Shown: in pieces, positions 25,147-33,854 of the stretch
How positions within the stretch are numbered: position 1 is the stretch's first letter
How the letters are laid out: the number at the start of each line of letters is the position of its first letter
Assembly (NCBI GenBank): GCA_023250675.1
Contig: JAHFAE010000012.1
Location: 1 to 50,584 of the forward strand
Direction: 5' to 3'
DNA: 50,584 nt
Source: Oligoflexia bacterium
Lineage (GTDB): Bacteria > Bdellovibrionota > Bdellovibrionia > JABDDW01
The notes under the pieces: generated by a model
Databases searched by the model: none
The model's input: only the letters and a program-made list of their open reading frames with translations
What the model was told of the DNA's origin: nothing
Translations under genes and position numbers: made by a program

Positions 25147-26337
25147 ATGGAGAGTTCGGCCAAATTTAAATGGCTTTTTGAACATTCTCAATCTGCAGAT
25201 TTCACCGTCCATATTCCCCCGCTGACTAAGATTTATCTAAATCGTTCTCTCAAAGATTGCCGCCCGCCCTTTAACGGGATCAAGCCCTATATTTTAAGAA
25301 GTTCGCTCAAGGGTGAGAGCGGTCCTAAAATGAATTCAGGTAAGAGTATCAGTGTGCCCCTGATTAAGACACGGGAAGACTTTGATAGAGCCCTTTCAAT
25401 AATTTCTATGCAAGACGATTTAGAACATATCGTTTTGCAAGAGCAGGCAAATTACGAAAAACATTATACGGCTATTCTGACCGATGGGCTCATTTATGTA
25501 GAACCGACAAGTCAAACAGAGTCTCACGAAAATCTATTTCATACGAAACACACTATTGTAGGTACTATTCAACATTCACAAGTATTAGAAGTTCTCAAAA
25601 AAATAGAAAGGGTCAATAAGTCTTACCTTGTCGAAATTGGCGCCACAGAAGATCAAGTTTTTATTTTTCAAGTCGTAGAAATGAATTCGCCCATGCTTGA
25701 GGCGCTTTCAAATCACCTGGTCGATAAAATCTTCGCGTTGAGACGAAAATGCGGTAATCGAGGCTTTCTAGGTCATTTAAATATGGAGTTTCAAGCTTGG
25801 AATTTACGGCGAAAATTTTTTTCTAAGTCCCTTCCAATGAATTTAAAATCAAGTTTTGATAATTGGATATCCATATTTCATTACTTTAATATCTATCTGA
25901 TGATACACAAAAAGAAATACGATGGCCAGTCCTGGACCAGTTTTCTAAATTGGATTCAAGGGGGTAATTACTGGTTGTCCCTGGCGGTTAAGGAGCACAT
26001 CAGAGTTGCAAATGCACTTGCCCACTCAAACGGCAATCCTCACCTAGCACGATTCACGAATGATCAAGAGCCACATTTTCTCGGAGAAGGACGTCATCGA
26101 GTTGTAGTAGGGAAAAACGCCATTATTATGGATACGTTGGCACCCAAATCAATTTACGAATTACCACAGGGGGCGACAATCCTGACCATCGATAATCATA
26201 TTTTGAGCCACGGATTTCTAGCTGCTGTAGAAAGGGGCTTGAAAGTCGTCGCCAATTTGCCTAGAGAAATGGTGATGGGATTTCGAACAGGCCAAAACCT
26301 TCAGATCGACTTTAAAACCCGCGAAATCTCAATCTAA
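25147..26337 (+). CDS. Small PEP-synthase/PPDK-like protein with ATP-grasp and phosphohistidine-domain features
   Basis: 396 residues, starting 3 bp after the regulator gene. Residues ~48-155 resemble the ATP-grasp part of PEP synthase and pyruvate phosphate dikinase: YILRSSLKGESGPKMNSGKS parallels the RSSxxxED...xAG signature, and HIVLQEQ parallels IVVQxMV. The last ~80 residues resemble the mobile swivelling domain: IYELPQGATILTIDNHILSHGFLAAVERGLKVV, with the His of SHGF (about residue 355) where the phosphocarrier His sits, and a tail ending in GQNLQIDFKT. The PEP-binding barrel is absent, so full PEP synthesis is unlikely. Function unknown; a self-phosphorylating or substrate-phosphorylating role is inference. 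Co-expressed with the sigma54 regulator. Confidence 0.6.
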   Translation: MESSAKFKWLFEHSQSADFTVHIPPLTKIYLNRSLKDCRPPFNGIKPYILRSSLKGESGPKMNSGKSISVPLIKTREDFDRALSIISMQDDLEHIVLQEQANYEKHYTAILTDGLIYVEPTSQTESHENLFHTKHTIVGTIQHSQVLEVLKKIERVNKSYLVEIGATEDQVFIFQVVEMNSPMLEALSNHLVDKIFALRRKCGNRGFLGHLNMEFQAWNLRRKFFSKSLPMNLKSSFDNWISIFHYFNIYLMIHKKKYDGQSWTSFLNWIQGGNYWLSLAVKEHIRVANALAHSNGNPHLARFTNDQEPHFLGEGRHRVVVGKNAIIMDTLAPKSIYELPQGATILTIDNHILSHGFLAAVERGLKVVANLPREMVMGFRTGQNLQIDFKTREISI

Positions 26338-26698
26338 ATTTTATACGACCCCTGGGTCCGACCTCGGATGTCCCATTTCCTGAAATTTCAATTTTTTGTG
26401 TATTTTTTCTGCGCATACAATTCGGTCGGCTGTCAAAATCTAATACAGTTAACAAATTCGCTATGCCTATCGGAGAGTTAACCCGAATTTGCATTCATTG
26501 AGGGAGACTGCCGTCAATTGTCTGAATGGCAGCTAATTGCTTTACACTTTAGTTAGAGAAAAAAACCAAAGAGATTCAACTCCAAAATCGTTGGCCCCAG
26601 AGTTGCTTTAGTAACTTGTATGGGTATTAACCAGAAAGTTACGTGAATCCCAAGGGGCTTAAAATGGACTTTAGGCCCTGTCCCCCATTTCTCAATAA
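26338..26698. other. Gap between the PEP-synthase-like gene and its neighbour's promoter
   Basis: No open frame with coding character was found. The stretch contains a short GACCC/GGGTC palindrome near 26348 and the inverted repeat listed at 26611. Most of it is AT-rich. Confidence 0.5.
26611..26642. promoter_or_regulatory. Inverted repeat, possible distal enhancer site
   Basis: GTAACTT (26611-26617) and AAGTTAC (26636-26642) are perfect inverted arms, 18 bp apart. Its centre is about 156 bp before the predicted start of the 26796 gene and 84.5 bp (about eight helical turns) from the next inverted repeat. Confidence 0.35.
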
Positions 26699-26723
26699 AT
26701 AACCAGTAAATTCAGCTGGTTAT
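26699..26723. promoter_or_regulatory. Inverted repeat, possible enhancer for the sigma54 activator
   Basis: ATAACCAG (26699-26706) and CTGGTTAT (26716-26723) form perfect 8-bp arms around 9 bp. The centre lies about 72 bp before the predicted sigma54 start, a usual place for NtrC-type binding sites. A single ATTAACCAG half-site occurs inside the distal repeat. Confidence 0.45.
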
Positions 26724-26756
26724 AACCGGCCCTGGGCATTGAAACGGCACGTCAAA

Positions 26757-26772
26757 TGGTACTTCTCTTGCT
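26757..26772 (+). promoter_or_regulatory. Candidate sigma54 promoter of the 26796 gene
   Basis: TGGTAC-TTCTC-TTGCT: GG at 26758-26759 and GC at 26770-26771, exactly 10 bp apart. It matches 10 of 12 consensus positions. The start would be near 26783, just ahead of the GAGGA ribosome binding site (26788-26792). Confidence 0.68.
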
Positions 26773-26795
26773 CTTTAATCTGTTTTTGAGGACTT

Positions 26796-27389
26796 ATGAG
26801 AGAGACTGCCAAAACGATCTTATTTCTCACCCTGGTTTGTACCATTATATTTCTTCCCATTTGCAAATCATTGGGGTCCATTCCGAATCAAGACCGATCC
26901 ATCGACTTGAACTCTGTCGTTGCCGTAAAGCCCTTTGAAAATAGTATTTTCGATAGACAATTAGTGAATTCGTACTTTCCGACAGGTCTTACACCGACCA
27001 CTGATCAAACAGCACTTATTATGCAACTTCAAACGGGATTTGAGTCTCGGTTTACAGAACAGTTTTTTAATGGTGAATTTTTCAAGAAAACTTCAGTAGG
27101 AAAAATAGCTAATCAGATTCAAGAAGCCTCACGGCCCGAATTTACATTTAAACCTCTCCATGGCCCTCCTCAAAAATTTGATTTTAGGTATCAGCCCATT
27201 GAGCAGACGGCTATCATAAATTACAGCGGATATTGTAACTCTTCGGTGGTTTACAATCTGGCTCAAAATAGCGTTGCCATTGGAATTTCAAAGAAGCTCG
27301 ACACAGAAACTACTCTTTCTTTTTCAAATACCAGTCCGGCGGGCCAATTTAGCCCAAATGGAAATCTGACTTTAACTTACACTTTTTAG
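26796..27389 (+). CDS. Exported, probably outer-membrane protein under sigma54-type control
   Basis: 197 residues from ATG 26796, GAGGA directly upstream. The N-terminus (MRETAKTILFLTLVCTIIFLPICKS) is a signal peptide. The C-terminal third alternates hydrophobic and polar residues (SSVVYNLAQNSVAIGISKKL, TETTLSFSNTS) and ends NLTLTYTF with terminal Phe, consistent with a few outer-membrane beta strands. No family recognised. The sigma54-type promoter and two inverted repeats in front, next to a sigma54 activator operon, make it a likely target of that activator. Confidence 0.7.
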   Translation: MRETAKTILFLTLVCTIIFLPICKSLGSIPNQDRSIDLNSVVAVKPFENSIFDRQLVNSYFPTGLTPTTDQTALIMQLQTGFESRFTEQFFNGEFFKKTSVGKIANQIQEASRPEFTFKPLHGPPQKFDFRYQPIEQTAIINYSGYCNSSVVYNLAQNSVAIGISKKLDTETTLSFSNTSPAGQFSPNGNLTLTYTF

Positions 27390-27436
27390 CTGATTGACCT
27401 GGCCAATTTCGAAAGTCCCCACACAATCATTTATTA

Positions 27437-28084
27437 TTAAACGTGGTCCAAATGAACAATAAGTCCCGGCTTTGCACCTAAAACGGCACGCAAGAAGAAT
27501 CGCCTTTTACGACGATCGTGCCTGAGCCACCAGAGCTCCTTGGGTTCAAGACTTAGCCTAGAAAGTTCTGCAATGGCTTCAGCTAGACGCTCAGAAGGAA
27601 AAACACAAAATAACTGTCCCCCCTGCTTTAAAAGCCTCGATGCACCTCGAGCCCAAAGTTTAAGATGAAGGCTCTTATCGTGACGAGCGATCTGATCTAA
27701 TTTTGATTTATTAGCTCGACCCGATCCATGGGCGTAAAATGGCGGATTAATTACAAATCGGTGAAACTTTCCCCAATTTTCTTTTTGACCAAAAAATTTT
27801 GAAGCACTTACTCTGTAGACCTGAGTTTTTCCGCTCAATAAATAACTTTTAAGATTTTCAATAGATGTCTGGACGGCGGAATCTAAAATATCGATGGCGA
27901 CCACAGAAGTAGCTTTCTTATCTTTGAGAATATCAAAAGCAATAATTCCATCTCCACATCCCACATCGATGGCGTGACATGGTCTTCGGCCCCGCCCTAC
28001 GCTGGTCATTAGCCCTACTAACTGACAACCATCTTGGGTATGTCTTTTTTGATTGTCAATGAATTGCCATTCTTTTGAGATCAT
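27437..28084 (-). CDS. N6-adenine-type methyltransferase, TrmN6-like
   Basis: 215 residues. A class I SAM fold is evident: AIDVGCGDGIIAFDIL (about residues 38-53), VVAIDILDSAV, and the NPPF catalytic motif (FVINPPFYAHG, about 112-122) of N6-adenine/N5-glutamine methyltransferases. The size and the GSGRANKSKLDQIARH segment after NPPF are characteristic of the TrmN6/YfiC group, which methylates A37 of tRNA-Val. Its start overlaps the DUF1015 gene end by 4 bp. The precise substrate is inferred. Confidence 0.85.
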   Translation of the reverse strand: MISKEWQFIDNQKRHTQDGCQLVGLMTSVGRGRRPCHAIDVGCGDGIIAFDILKDKKATSVVAIDILDSAVQTSIENLKSYLLSGKTQVYRVSASKFFGQKENWGKFHRFVINPPFYAHGSGRANKSKLDQIARHDKSLHLKLWARGASRLLKQGGQLFCVFPSERLAEAIAELSRLSLEPKELWWLRHDRRKRRFFLRAVLGAKPGLIVHLDHV

Positions 28085-29340
28085 TCAAATAAATGCACTA
28101 TAAGACCCGATGGAATTTTTGGAAAAAAGAAAGTGGATTTATGCGGCATCTTTCGGCCACTTTGAGCAGTAGACATCACATCTTTTATCGTCGACGGTCG
28201 AATCAAAAAACCCAATTGATAATCGTCTTTTCGAATTTGCGCCTGAACTACCGGCACACTTTTTTCATAAGAAATTTCTAATCCCTTTGGGTTTTCATCG
28301 ATGATGGAATTTTGCAGTTCATTTAAAGCAAGTTCATGCAAAACCTCTAAGTCTAACTTATCTTTCATTGTTGAGGCTGAATGCAATTTCAACAAACCAA
28401 ATCTCGTCGAACCCGAAGCGAGTACACCAAAACAGGCATTAGGACTTCCCTTCATCAGAACCTCTAATTCGCTTAGGGATTCTACCCAAGTCCAGTCGAA
28501 TTGGTCTTTCCAAACATCCATGATCTCAGCAATATTGAAATTTTTCATTCCGCGAACCAACCGATGAGTTGGCAGTATGACCGTTCCGGGCTGACGAAAA
28601 GAACATATTTGAGCCAACAAGAATTCATGACTTGCCAGTGATTGCTTATCTTTACTGTATTTAAGGGCCGTCTCATATCTATGATGACCATCTAATATAA
28701 AAAATGGCTTTTGCATCAAAATACTTTCTACCTCGGCGTGAATACTAATGTCATCAATGGCCCAGAGCTGATGCTCTACTCCGGCCCCGTCTTTATAATG
28801 ACATTCGGGTTTGATATTCGCCACGATTTTATTAAACTCATCGCCGCTAAACCGAGGCGAATCATAGCCCAAAAACACAGGCTCAGAATTTCCGCCGACG
28901 GCGTCCATCAAATCGTAGCGATCAGTCTTAGGGCCAGAAAACGTATGTTCATGAGGAAAAATTATTTTTTTCTCGTAGTCCTCTACTCCCACGGTGGCAA
29001 AAATCCCGGTGCGTTTGAGGTTCACTGACAAACCAGTGGCCTGACAAAAAAGTTCGTAGTGATCAAGCTTGAAAGTCTGCTCATAAAAATAAAGGCAGGG
29101 TTTTGGATCTTGAATAAATACCTTTTCATTTCGCCAAGATTTAAAAAGTGAGGCGGCCTTATCATATTTCTGTGAACCATCAGATAATATAATTTTTGAA
29201 AAATTATACGGGCTTAAATGTTTAAGTTTAATAAGCTCTTGATCTGAAATGACGTCATAGGGTGGAACAATCACATCTTCAAGTGCCGAAATTTTTGCAG
29301 GGTTATAACGCCAGCCTCGAAAAGGCTTTACTAATGCCAC
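28081..29340 (-). CDS. DUF1015 family protein
   Basis: 419 residues, full family length. It starts MALVKPFRGWRYNP and has the hallmark VIVPPYDVIS, SPYNFSKIIL and, centrally, FFILDGHHRYETAL. The DGHHR motif recalls the nucleotide-binding loop of ParB/SerK-like proteins, and a kinase or nucleotide-dependent role has been suggested for such folds, but the family lacks a firm biochemical function to my knowledge. It ends overlapping the TrmN6-like gene and begins 6 bp after purD, so purD-DUF1015-methyltransferase form an operon driven by the purD promoter. Confidence 0.9.
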   Translation of the reverse strand: MALVKPFRGWRYNPAKISALEDVIVPPYDVISDQELIKLKHLSPYNFSKIILSDGSQKYDKAASLFKSWRNEKVFIQDPKPCLYFYEQTFKLDHYELFCQATGLSVNLKRTGIFATVGVEDYEKKIIFPHEHTFSGPKTDRYDLMDAVGGNSEPVFLGYDSPRFSGDEFNKIVANIKPECHYKDGAGVEHQLWAIDDISIHAEVESILMQKPFFILDGHHRYETALKYSKDKQSLASHEFLLAQICSFRQPGTVILPTHRLVRGMKNFNIAEIMDVWKDQFDWTWVESLSELEVLMKGSPNACFGVLASGSTRFGLLKLHSASTMKDKLDLEVLHELALNELQNSIIDENPKGLEISYEKSVPVVQAQIRKDDYQLGFLIRPSTIKDVMSTAQSGRKMPHKSTFFFPKIPSGLIVHLFE

Positions 29341-29346
29341 CTCTTG

Positions 29347-30606
29347 CTACTCTCCTTTTACGAGCGCAATATCTTTTCGATAGTGGGATTCAAGCATCTC
29401 CACACCTTTAATAATGTCATAAGCTTTCTTTCGCGCAGTCTTCAAACTCTTATCAATCCCGACGGCGTTAAGAACACGCCCCCCATTTGTGAAATATCCG
29501 CGATGGCTGGCTGTGGAGGCGTGAAGAATATAATTGCTTGAACTCGACGAACAGAGCTTGCGATCTATTTGAATTCGAATTCCCTTTTTTGGATGTTCAG
29601 GGTAACCAGGGGCTGCGATAACAACGCAAACTGCTGCTTGTCTTTTCCATTTTAATTTAGGCAATTTACCTGCGGCCACGGCGCTTAAAACATCAGCCCA
29701 TTGCCCGTCTAATAGAGGCATAAGTACTTGCGCTTCGGGGTCGCCGAATCGAACATTGTATTCTAAAAGGTAGGGTTCGCTCCCTTCCATCATGATACCA
29801 AAATACAAAACCCCCCTATACTCAAGCCCATCTTTTTTTAGTCCTTCAACAGTCGGTATAATGATTTTCTCTTCTATTTTTTTAAGAACTTTCGAACCAT
29901 TTTTTACGGGTGCATAGGCCCCCATGCCGCCCGTGTTGGGGCCTTTTCCCCCGTCTAACAACCTCTTGTAATCCTGGCTCACAGGTAAAAGTTCGTATTT
30001 ACCCCCAGAAACCAAGGCCATCACACTGAGTTCATTACCTTCAATATATTTTTCTACCAATACTTTTTGGGCTGCAGCGCCGAAGGTTTTTTTTTCAAAA
30101 AATTCGATAATAGCTGACTTTAATTCAACTTCGTCTTTGCAAATGCTTACACCTTTTCCAGAGGCAAGACCGTCAGCTTTTAATACCCATGGTTTCGAAA
30201 ATTCAGCAGTTGCTTGCATGACTTCTTCTGCGGACCCGCAAACCTTTGCGGGTGCCGTGGGAATGCCATGCTTTTCCATAAACTTTTTTGAAAAAACTTT
30301 GCTTTTCTCAATTTGGGCAGCTTCTCGCGAGGGGCCAAAAACTAAAAAATCATAGCGTCGCAAAACATCTGCGGTTCCGGCTGCGAGGGGGCCCTCTGGA
30401 CCAATGACTGTGAGATCGGGTTTAATTCTCTGGGCCAAATCAAGGACCTTTCGCACATCTGTCGGATCGGTAAGATAACAAGTGGCCTCCTGCGCTATAC
30501 CAGGATTACCGGGCGCACAGCTAATATGCTTAAGCTTCGGCGACAATTTCAAGGCTTTTACAATGGCGTGTTCGCGGCCACCGCCGCCAAGTACCAAGAT
30601 ATGCAT
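29347..30606 (-). CDS. purD: Phosphoribosylamine-glycine ligase
   Basis: 419 residues from ATG 30606 (MHILVLGGGGREHAIV), the conserved PurD start; an open frame to 30666 lies upstream of the predicted promoter and is ignored. ATP-grasp features: PWVLKADGLASGKGV, GPNTGGMGAYAPV, and YNVRFGDPEAQVLMPLL. It makes glycinamide ribonucleotide in de novo purine synthesis. A sigma70 promoter ends 7 nt before the ATG, so the mRNA may be leaderless. One small oddity is a Ser-rich stretch near residue 355 (SSSSSN). Confidence 0.96.
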   Translation of the reverse strand: MHILVLGGGGREHAIVKALKLSPKLKHISCAPGNPGIAQEATCYLTDPTDVRKVLDLAQRIKPDLTVIGPEGPLAAGTADVLRRYDFLVFGPSREAAQIEKSKVFSKKFMEKHGIPTAPAKVCGSAEEVMQATAEFSKPWVLKADGLASGKGVSICKDEVELKSAIIEFFEKKTFGAAAQKVLVEKYIEGNELSVMALVSGGKYELLPVSQDYKRLLDGGKGPNTGGMGAYAPVKNGSKVLKKIEEKIIIPTVEGLKKDGLEYRGVLYFGIMMEGSEPYLLEYNVRFGDPEAQVLMPLLDGQWADVLSAVAAGKLPKLKWKRQAAVCVVIAAPGYPEHPKKGIRIQIDRKLCSSSSSNYILHASTASHRGYFTNGGRVLNAVGIDKSLKTARKKAYDIIKGVEMLESHYRKDIALVKGE

Positions 30607-30613
30607 ATGACAT

Positions 30614-30642
30614 ACTATCTTAGTAAATTCGTAAGGTGTCAA
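30614..30642 (-). promoter_or_regulatory. Sigma70 promoter of purD, predicted leaderless start
   Basis: Minus strand TTGACA (30642-30637, perfect), 17 bp, GATAGT (30619-30614, 4/6). Seven bases separate the -10 from the purD ATG at 30606, so transcription should begin at or next to the start codon. Confidence 0.65.
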
Positions 30643-30647
30643 TTGAC
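30638..30647. promoter_or_regulatory. Palindrome holding back-to-back -35 elements
   Basis: GTCAATTGAC is a perfect 10-bp palindrome in the purD/thiolase gap. It contains the purD TTGACA on one strand and TTGACC on the other, so a bound regulator would touch both divergent promoters. The plus-strand -10 is weak. Confidence 0.4.
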
Positions 30648-30680
30648 CAAAGCATCGCATTAACATTAGGCTATTGAATT

Positions 30681-31865
30681 ATGCAGGAACTAGTAATAAT
30701 CGCTGCGAAACGCACTCCCTTTGGCGCCTTTGGTGGGACACTCAAAAGTTTTTCTCCCACTGATTTGGGAGTCGCCGCAAGTCGTGCAGCAATTAAACAA
30801 TCTGGAATCGATCCAAAAGAAATCGACCACGTAGTGTTTGGCAACGTTGTGCAAAGCACGGCGGATTCCATCTACTGCCCTCGTCACATAGGATTAAAAT
30901 CAGGAGTGGCCGAAGGAGTAGGCGCCTTAGGATTAAATAGACTTTGCGGGAGCGGGTTTCAAGCCATTGCAACGGCTGCGCAAATGGTCATGACCGGGGA
31001 GTGTCAAATGATTTTGGCGGGTGGAGCTGAGAGCATGTCCACCATTCCTTATATCGTTCGGGGAGCTCGCTGGGGCTATCGAATGGGACCTGGCGAACTT
31101 GAAGATTATATGACGGCTGCCCTAACAGACGCTTACGCCGGTGCACCCATGGCCATTACCGCCGAAAATTTGGCCACAAAATATGGCATAACGCGACAAC
31201 AAGTTGATGAGTATTCTATTTTAAGTCAGACCAGATACAAAAACGCACAAGAAAAACACTTTTTTGACGAAGAAATTTCTGCAGTTGAAGTTGCTGATAA
31301 AAAGGGAACCATAAATTTTAATAAAGATGAACACCCCCGTCCCGAAACGACGATGGAAGGATTAGCAAAACTCAAACCCATTTTTAAAAAAGATGGAATT
31401 GTGACAGCCGGTGGTTCTTCTGGAATCGTCGACGGAGCCGCTGCAGTACTTGTTACCTCGTTAGAACGAGCTCAAAAAATGGGAGTGAAACCACTCGCTC
31501 GAATTGTGGGATGGGCCAGCGTGGGATGTGATCCAAAAACCATGGGGATCGGCCCTGCACCCGCCACTCGAAAAGCTCTTGATAAAGCTGGATTAAGACT
31601 TTCTCAAATGGATCTGATCGAAGTCAACGAAGCCTTTGCTGCTCAATATTTAGCCGTAGAAAAAGAATTGGAGCTTCCTCGAGATAAAACAAATGTTAAC
31701 GGAGGTGCCATTGCAATAGGCCATCCCTTGGCCGCATCGGGAACACGAATCACCATGCATTTGATTTATGAACTTCGACGTCGCAAACAGAAATTCGGTT
31801 TAGGCGCTGCGTGTATCGGCGGCGGTCAAGGAATTGCACTTATATTGCAGGTTTACAATTCGTAG
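30681..31865 (+). CDS. Acetyl-CoA acetyltransferase (thiolase)
   Basis: 394 residues, normal thiolase length. Nucleophile Cys in LNRLCGSGFQAI (about residue 90), His in NGGAIAIGHPLAASG (about 347) and second Cys in AACIGGGQG (about 378) are all present. The set is the biosynthetic/degradative thiolase II type that condenses or cleaves acetoacetyl-CoA. With the glutaryl-CoA dehydrogenase-like gene 23 bp downstream, a lysine/tryptophan or short-chain acyl-CoA degradation role ending in acetyl-CoA is the best reading; PHB synthesis genes are not nearby. Confidence 0.94.
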   Translation: MQELVIIAAKRTPFGAFGGTLKSFSPTDLGVAASRAAIKQSGIDPKEIDHVVFGNVVQSTADSIYCPRHIGLKSGVAEGVGALGLNRLCGSGFQAIATAAQMVMTGECQMILAGGAESMSTIPYIVRGARWGYRMGPGELEDYMTAALTDAYAGAPMAITAENLATKYGITRQQVDEYSILSQTRYKNAQEKHFFDEEISAVEVADKKGTINFNKDEHPRPETTMEGLAKLKPIFKKDGIVTAGGSSGIVDGAAAVLVTSLERAQKMGVKPLARIVGWASVGCDPKTMGIGPAPATRKALDKAGLRLSQMDLIEVNEAFAAQYLAVEKELELPRDKTNVNGGAIAIGHPLAASGTRITMHLIYELRRRKQKFGLGAACIGGGQGIALILQVYNS

Positions 31866-31888
31866 TGTTAATGCCATAAATAATCCCT

Positions 31889-33064
31889 ATGAAACCATTT
31901 GAGGCCAGTGACTTTTACAACATAGACTCTATGCTTTCGCCTGATGAACGAATGATTCGGGATACCATCAGGCAATATGTTTCAAAAGAAATTATTCCAA
32001 TTATTGAAAAACATGATCGTGAAGGGACGTTTCCGAAAAACCTTATTCCTCAATTAGCTGAAATGGGAACTCTCGGTGCGACATTAAAAGGTTATGAATG
32101 CGCAGGATTGAGCTACACATCTTATGGGCTCATCATGCAAGAATTAGAACGGGGCGATTCTGGGGTTAGAAGTTTTGTCAGCGTGCAAGGAGCACTTTGC
32201 ATGTTTCCGATTCACGCCTATGGTTCTGAAGAGCAAAAAAACAAATACTTGCCGGGCATGGCAAAAGGGAAAATCATCGGATGCTTTGGCCTGACTGAAC
32301 CCGATTTTGGGTCAAACCCCGGTGGGATGATCACACGGGCTCGTAAAGACGGAAATTCTTATATCTTAAATGGTAGCAAGATGTGGATCACCAACGGTGG
32401 TGTGGCTGACGTAGCCATCGTCTGGGCAAAAACAGAAGATGACGTCATTCGTGGATTTCTCGTCGACAAAGGCACCCAAGGGTTTACGACTAAAGATGTC
32501 CATGGCAAATTTTCTTTAAGAGCAAGTGTGACCAGTGAACTTAATTTTGCTGATTGTAAAATACCGGCTTCACAGTTGTTGCCAAATGTTCAAGGTCTGA
32601 AAGGCCCATTTGGTTGTCTCAATAATGCTCGATTTGGAATTGCCTGGGGCGCTCTTGGTTCGGCCATGGCTTGTTTTCACGAAGCCACCGAATATGCAAA
32701 ATCGCGAATTCAATTTGATAAGCCCATCGCAAGTTATCAACTCGTTCAGGCTAAACTTGCATACATGCTAACAGAGATCACCAAAGGGCAATTATTGGCT
32801 CTCCAGTTAGGAAGAATGAAAGACTCGGGTCAGTGTAAAGCCCATCACGTGAGCATGGCAAAAATGAATAATGTCTCTGAAGCGCTGAAAATCACTCGAA
32901 TGTGCCGAGATATTTTAGGTGCCAATGGAATTACTGACGAGTACCAAGTCGGCCGCCATATGCGAAACCTCGAGAGTGTAAATACCTATGAAGGCACTGA
33001 AGACATTCATCGCCTTGTTTTAGGTGAATATGTGACGGGCATTCCTGCCTACCGGGTTAATTGA
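31889..33064 (+). CDS. Acyl-CoA dehydrogenase, glutaryl-CoA dehydrogenase type
   Basis: 391 residues. The three-domain acyl-CoA dehydrogenase fold is clear: IIGCFGLTEPDFGSNPGGM (FAD/substrate loop, about residues 128-146), KMWITNGGVADV, IQFDKPIASYQLVQAKLA and VNTYEGTEDIHRLVLG with the catalytic Glu of the glutaryl-CoA dehydrogenase branch. YGSEEQKNKYLPGMAKG and the LERGDSGVRSF segment also favour that branch over generic butyryl-CoA enzymes. It would oxidise and decarboxylate glutaryl-CoA to crotonyl-CoA. Operon with the thiolase. Confidence 0.9.
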   Translation: MKPFEASDFYNIDSMLSPDERMIRDTIRQYVSKEIIPIIEKHDREGTFPKNLIPQLAEMGTLGATLKGYECAGLSYTSYGLIMQELERGDSGVRSFVSVQGALCMFPIHAYGSEEQKNKYLPGMAKGKIIGCFGLTEPDFGSNPGGMITRARKDGNSYILNGSKMWITNGGVADVAIVWAKTEDDVIRGFLVDKGTQGFTTKDVHGKFSLRASVTSELNFADCKIPASQLLPNVQGLKGPFGCLNNARFGIAWGALGSAMACFHEATEYAKSRIQFDKPIASYQLVQAKLAYMLTEITKGQLLALQLGRMKDSGQCKAHHVSMAKMNNVSEALKITRMCRDILGANGITDEYQVGRHMRNLESVNTYEGTEDIHRLVLGEYVTGIPAYRVN

Positions 33065-33715
33065 TTGTTACCCGTAGTCAGCGATCGATTTAAGAAATCT
33101 GAATCAAATTATTATTCTAGTCCCCGATCTGATCTTTTAGATATGATTCCAAAATCTTGTAACCAAATTCTTGATGTGGGCTGTGGAACTGGCGAGAGAT
33201 GGAAAAACTTTTCAGGTGAAGTAACGGGGATTGAAGTCAATGAAGAGGCTGCCCGGGTTGCTTCTGGCGTCTTAAAAAATGTCGTCGTTGGAGATCTCGA
33301 AAATCTTGATCTGAGACTTAAAGCAGCTAGCTTTGATTGCATCGTTTTTGCCGATGTGTTGGAGCATCTCTACGATCCGTGGGGAACGCTTGAGAAAATG
33401 AAGAAATATTTGCGGACTGAGGGGGTCGTTCTTGTTTCAATTCCAAATATTCGACACTATCGCGTATTGAGGGCCTTACTATTGAAAGGTGAGTTTAAAT
33501 ATAAAGATTCCGGAATTCTAGATAAGGATCATTTGCGATTTTTTACTCGAAAACAAATTATGGACCTAGTTTCTGGAGCCGGCCTAGAAATTATGTCTGT
33601 TAAACGTGCGTTGGCTGCCTCCTCCAAACACAAGATCCTAAACACTTTGTTTTTGGGTGCTTTGAGTGATTTTTTAACTCAGCAATATTACGTTCTTGCG
33701 AAGGTAAAAACTTAA
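33065..33715 (+). CDS. Class I SAM-dependent methyltransferase
   Basis: 216 residues, TTG start directly after the dehydrogenase stop codon. SAM-binding motif ILDVGCGTGERW (about residues 36-47), acidic loop TGIEVNEEAARVA, and DCIVFADVLEHLYDPWGTL with motif IV. This layout, with SNIRH-like SIPNIRHYRVL, matches small methyltransferases often encoded in polysaccharide or O-antigen clusters. The substrate is unknown; close spacing suggests co-transcription but not a shared pathway. Confidence 0.82.
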   Translation: MLPVVSDRFKKSESNYYSSPRSDLLDMIPKSCNQILDVGCGTGERWKNFSGEVTGIEVNEEAARVASGVLKNVVVGDLENLDLRLKAASFDCIVFADVLEHLYDPWGTLEKMKKYLRTEGVVLVSIPNIRHYRVLRALLLKGEFKYKDSGILDKDHLRFFTRKQIMDLVSGAGLEIMSVKRALAASSKHKILNTLFLGALSDFLTQQYYVLAKVKT

Positions 33716-33854
33716 GATTCGACGGCCCGATTGCCCAACTTCAGTTGCACGGTCCCCTTACATTAGCTAAATTCAATTGCCTTTCATACAGACTATCGTC
33801 GTGACCCCTAAATGGTGCCTTAATCATAACGGAATTAGTTCGCATTGACATAGA

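Noticed and set aside
30607-30666. Longer purD start 20 codons upstream.
   Set aside because: It lies over the promoter, and the family begins at MHILVLGGGG.
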